DNA of 64,000 bases from Tubiluchus corallicola (Eukaryota; Priapulida; Priapulimorpha; Priapulimorphida; Tubiluchidae). The DNA lies in contig JAQGDQ010000362.1 of assembly GCA_030141605.1 (NCBI GenBank), forward strand, positions 1 to 64,000, written 5' to 3'. The stretch's first letter is position 1; the number at the start of each line of letters is the position of its first letter. The position numbers and the translations under genes are program-made. Positions 60,202-64,000 of this stretch are shown piece by piece. The notes under the pieces were generated by a model that did no database searches, was not told the origin of the DNA, and saw only the letters and a program-made list of their open reading frames with translations.

Positions 60202-62280
60202 GTATAACATCAGCAATTTGCCTCATCGTGGCAGTGGGCGAGCGTCCATAACAACGGTGTTAGACATTTAAGAAAGCTTATACAGAAACGAATGCACACA
60301 AACCTTAATTAAGAGAAACGCAAACTGTCCTGGCAATAATTCTAACCAATAATAACAAAAACGTACACAATGTGTGCACGCTTAGTGTACATTATAGTAA
60401 CCGATCTATATAAATATTTGACCACTCGCATCAGCTAACATGGCTACATCGTCTAATTAAAATTTCGCCTTCTCAAGAACAGCAGAGTAAATAATGAATC
60501 TTTGTGCTCAACGAAATTCAATATTTGCTCTGCGATAATCTTCGTAAATCAGAAAATCGCTATTGTGAACGTGTTATTATTTTTTTGCATAGTTATAGGC
60601 ATGTAATACCTATAACTATAGCAGCGTATTTAATCATCAACGTTATTGAATTTACCCATTGTTTAGTAAGCTAGCAACGCTTAGTAATTCTCTGCTATTT
60701 ACTGTAATAAGATCGGTAAGATGTTTATTTATAGTAAGCTGGTAAAATTTCTGACGTAAAGCCATGGCTGAACCCAACTCACTATTTGGTTGTTGTCTGT
60801 AATCAACTGTTCAAAAATTTTGCCAGATTTAATCAGCAAGGAATGTCTTATGAATAAAAAAATCCTGGACACTGGAAGCTTGCAACAAACACCCACCTGC
60901 AAAATTTACTTATTATATTTTTGGCTATGGAAGAAATTGTTCAAGATTATTCTTGTCCATTCAGGTTTAAGTTTATCTTACACAATGTATTTCTAAGAGA
61001 AACTTGACAAAATTCTCCAATATGCGACAGTGTGATAGATGAAGCTGCTTGGAATAGTTTTTGCCCGGTTACTAATGCATTTACTAACCAGATAAAGCTT
61101 TGCTTAACTTCGGTCACTAAACTTACACCGTTACTACTCAGCTGTTCTGTTATAAATACTAATTATTAATTATAGCAGTTTGCACAAATCTGTTTGGACT
61201 AACATTTGCAGAAATGTAGTCGATATTGAAAGCACAAGCTTTGTTATTGTTGTTGTTTTTAATCCCTATTTTAAAAATTTTATATACATGTTCATGTCCG
61301 CTCAGCCTCTGCAACAACATTAAAACTATTTGTTGTACATAGCTTATTAAAAATACTGTATTATGTAGTCTATCATTATAGTTGTTTCCTGCTTGTTTAT
61401 AGAGTCCTGTTATAACCTGGAATTGTGCTTCAATTGATTTATTCTATACATACATCTGGTTTATTCTATACATACATCAAGAATTTATATAAAAATAATA
61501 ACAAAGTTTGAGTATCAATCTGAACCCATGCCGTAAATATTACTGTAATTGTCCAATGATATGTCATACATAATCATGAAGCTTTCGTGGTAACCTCTGT
61601 TTATTTTTGAAATCTTTATTTTTGAATTCCTTGCAGCAGTTTTTCAGCTAGTTCTTTATTTCCACCCGGTTCACAAGCGTTAATGCCAAATGATATCAGA
61701 GACACATGCCACTATAATGGGATGCTTTTCTAACTGTTCACAAAAGCGGAACTTGAAAACAAACGCTACTTTCATAATTGGATAACGGCGCTTGGCGTAT
61801 GCTGCTTTGGGTGCATGAAGTACAGGCATTTAGCCAATTTAATTTCAATAATAATTTCTTTTGTTATCATGGAACAAGTTATTTCTCAATTGTGCATGCC
61901 TGCAGGCGGCTGTCATTATGCAATAAAATAATTATTCATAACTAGCGTAGGTACAGTTTTCCCAGTTTATATAAATGCTTATTTATAATTATAATATATC
62001 TGCGTTTGTGACATAGCAGGTGCGCAATAAAATTAATATTATTCTCAAGTACGGGACGCAGAATTATCATAATGGTGCTATTAACATTTGTCAGACTGAA
62101 TGATTTGACTAATGTGGCAGCGTATATGTGGAAATTGATTGACGACAAAAAAGATCTATACAAAAATGGCCTTTCAGTGTGATGGATCTTAACTTCTTAC
62201 TCAAGTCAAGGATGCAGCAAAGGACGCACGAAATATAAGCCTTATTATTCACAGCATTACGCATGATAGGAATCAGATAT
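60200..62280. other. AT-rich region without recognisable genes
   Basis: Nothing recognised except a 22-bp direct repeat (TTATTCTATACATACATC twice) near 61440-61480. Confidence 0.5.
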
Positions 62281-62407
62281 TGAAGTGGTGATGACGATTA
62301 TGACGGTAATGATAATGATGATGATGATGATGATGATGATAATGATGATGATGATGAAGGTGATGATGACGTTGATGACGATAAATATAATGGTGATGAT
62401 AATGATG
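62281..62407. repeat. imperfect (GAT)n microsatellite
   Basis: ATG/GAT triplets with interruptions. The frame that continues into 62425-62622 is Asp/Asn-rich because of this repeat. Confidence 0.9.
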
Positions 62408-62685
62408 TTTGGAACAGTCATGGGATGATGACAATGGCGATAATTGTCGGTGACGATAATAATTATGACAATGAGAACGATAATAAAAGCAAGGATAAAG
62501 TTGATTGTGACGCCATTAAATTAAATATCAGAATTACTTTTGACATACATGCTGTGTTGTTTCGTGACTATTATATCTTAAAAAAACCAAGTAGGTCTAT
62601 TTTATTCTATAAATTATATTAACTATTTAATTATTTGGCAGTCCTCTACTTCAAGTAACTGAGGCCGTATATCAAGTATATACTA

Positions 62686-62786
62686 CAGGGGCGGATACAG
62701 GGTTTAGAAAAAGCGTGAGCCCAACGAAAAAGCAGCTAGGGGGTCTGGGGGAGCGCTGTAAGCTCCCCAAGCAGGGTCCGCCATTG
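62686..62786. mobile_element. old MITE-like element (CAGGGGCGGA type)
   Basis: The left end CAGGGGCGGATACAGG and the right end (reverse complement CAATGGCGGACCCTGC) are imperfect inverted repeats. Inside are GGGGGTCTGGGGGAGC and its partial mirror GCTCCCC. This composition is common for short DNA transposons in aquatic animals. No clear target-site duplication survives. Confidence 0.5.
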
Positions 62787-64000
62787 CATTTTACTGTATT
62801 TTAGACCATTTTTCTTGCTATTTCCTCAAGCAAATTCAATATGTTTAAAACTCATTATGTCACCTCAAACTTTTGACTTTTAATTACATATCAATATATT
62901 AGTATATAGTGTATATGACGTATATAACTTTTATGTTTTTTGAAAAGTAGAACCTTCGTGCTATGTGAATTTTGCAGGTATTAAATTTTAATAAAGGTAT
63001 TGCTAGAATTTATTCTAGCACTGCTAAAATCTCTGAATGTAAATCTATGAGTGGAATTATGTAAATAATTAAGTATATGAATTGATTAGGCAGATCTGTG
63101 GAAACAGGATAAAAAATTAGCGCAATGCTAAAAATAGATATGAGAATTTTTTGTGATAATTTTAATTTAAACAGGCCATATACAACAACTGCATTTTCAT
63201 TGGTAATTCATTGTTCGACTGTCATAAATGTACAATATGTGACGTAAAGCACACTGCACTATCTGCACCTGAAGTATTTTTTTAAGTAGAGGAACGTAAT
63301 GCCTTTTGGCTTAAACCTCTCCTTACGTCTCTACAGATATCAATAATAATAATTGTATGTTTTGAAGTGTAGATCTTAAATGATGCGGCAATTCTCAAAC
63401 TATAATTACATGCCAAATAAATTTTTCAACTACAATAAGCTATTGAATTTCTGCGGTTTGATAAAAGATTTAACTCAAACGTTAACAATACTTTTTAAAT
63501 TATGATAAAAATCATGATATTTTGCATAGATATTATAATGCCATTATGAAACCTTGATGGGTAGGTTCGCAGCCTGGAGGGTGGTTTTAGCCGAGGTAAA
63601 ACTTATCATTATCAAGTAATTGGAGATTATACTTAACGTGCTGAATGACGCCACAATTAAAATTGCAAAATTTCAATAAAAGCTAATGATTAGCATTTTT
63701 CTGATCTTCCTGCATGATTGAATCGGACCCCTGCCTAACCTAAATTGGGACGAAACGATTGGTACTCATGATGCTTATTTCCTTGCTATTGTGTGCCGAT
63801 TCTCCCACCCGCGACGAGCGTGGGACCCAAGACAAAATGATAGGCTGAGCTAGAAAATTGAAAATCATCGACAATTGAGTTTGATGGGTACTGATGACAA
63901 CTCCGCCCATCTTACTATGTTTGAAGTTGGGAGGTCTAGACACAGGGCAACTGTAAATTATCTTTAGATTTTGACAAATAATAAAATACGGGTAACTTTC
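62787..64000. other. AT-rich region without recognisable genes
   Basis: No gene, RNA or element is recognised up to the window end. Confidence 0.5.

Overview
This is eukaryotic, non-vertebrate metazoan DNA. It is AT-rich and intron-dense, with long non-coding stretches and many microsatellites. No organism can be named from the window. Two animal protein-coding genes are recognisable, both assembled from short exons with GT-AG introns and continuous reading phase across every junction. Marine-invertebrate-like retroelement fragments and hAT-type miniature elements suggest, but do not prove, a marine invertebrate.

Region 1 (1-8,469, minus strand) is the 5' part of a TSG101 (ESCRT-I) gene. Seven coding exons are visible, from the start codon at 8,469 down to 289. 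They encode the complete ubiquitin-binding UEV domain and the start of the proline-rich linker. The rest (linker end, coiled coil, C-terminal 'steadiness box') lies beyond the left edge. Intron 1 carries two decayed retroelement fragments in the opposite orientation, and intron 4 may hold the tail of a third.

Region 2 (8,470-13,380) lies between two divergent genes and contains mostly AT-rich sequence, a long (TAA)n tract, a long (GA)n tract, a perfect hairpin, and one short unplaced reading frame at 9,849-9,986.

Region 3 (about 13,380-17,630, possibly to 36,000, plus strand) is a Cip/Kip cyclin-dependent-kinase inhibitor (p21/p27/Dacapo family) of 210 residues in two coding exons. It joins an N-terminal CDK/cyclin-inhibitory domain to a C-terminal PCNA-binding (PIP) box and basic nuclear signal. 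The intron cuts the PIP box. A splice donor lies six bases after the stop codon. It may join a 3'-UTR exon at 34,431 with a poly(A) signal at 35,977, which would make a 17.7-kb intron and place two consensus Pumilio sites in the UTR. A simpler unspliced 3' end at about 17,630 is also possible.

Region 4 (36,000-64,000) shows no convincing protein-coding gene. It holds a ~2-kb foldback (inverted repeat) structure with a nested perfect 27-bp inverted repeat, triplet and dinucleotide repeats, two identical tRNA-Phe(GAA) genes in a ~1.07-kb direct duplication, a 333-bp hAT-type MITE with a perfect 8-bp target-site duplication, and a second older MITE-like element.

The two genes are divergent neighbours, with start codons about 5.1 kb apart. 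TSG101 acts in endosomal sorting, cytokinesis and budding, and mammalian TSG101 has also been reported to associate with p21. The linkage is therefore noted, but nothing in the sequence proves a functional connection.
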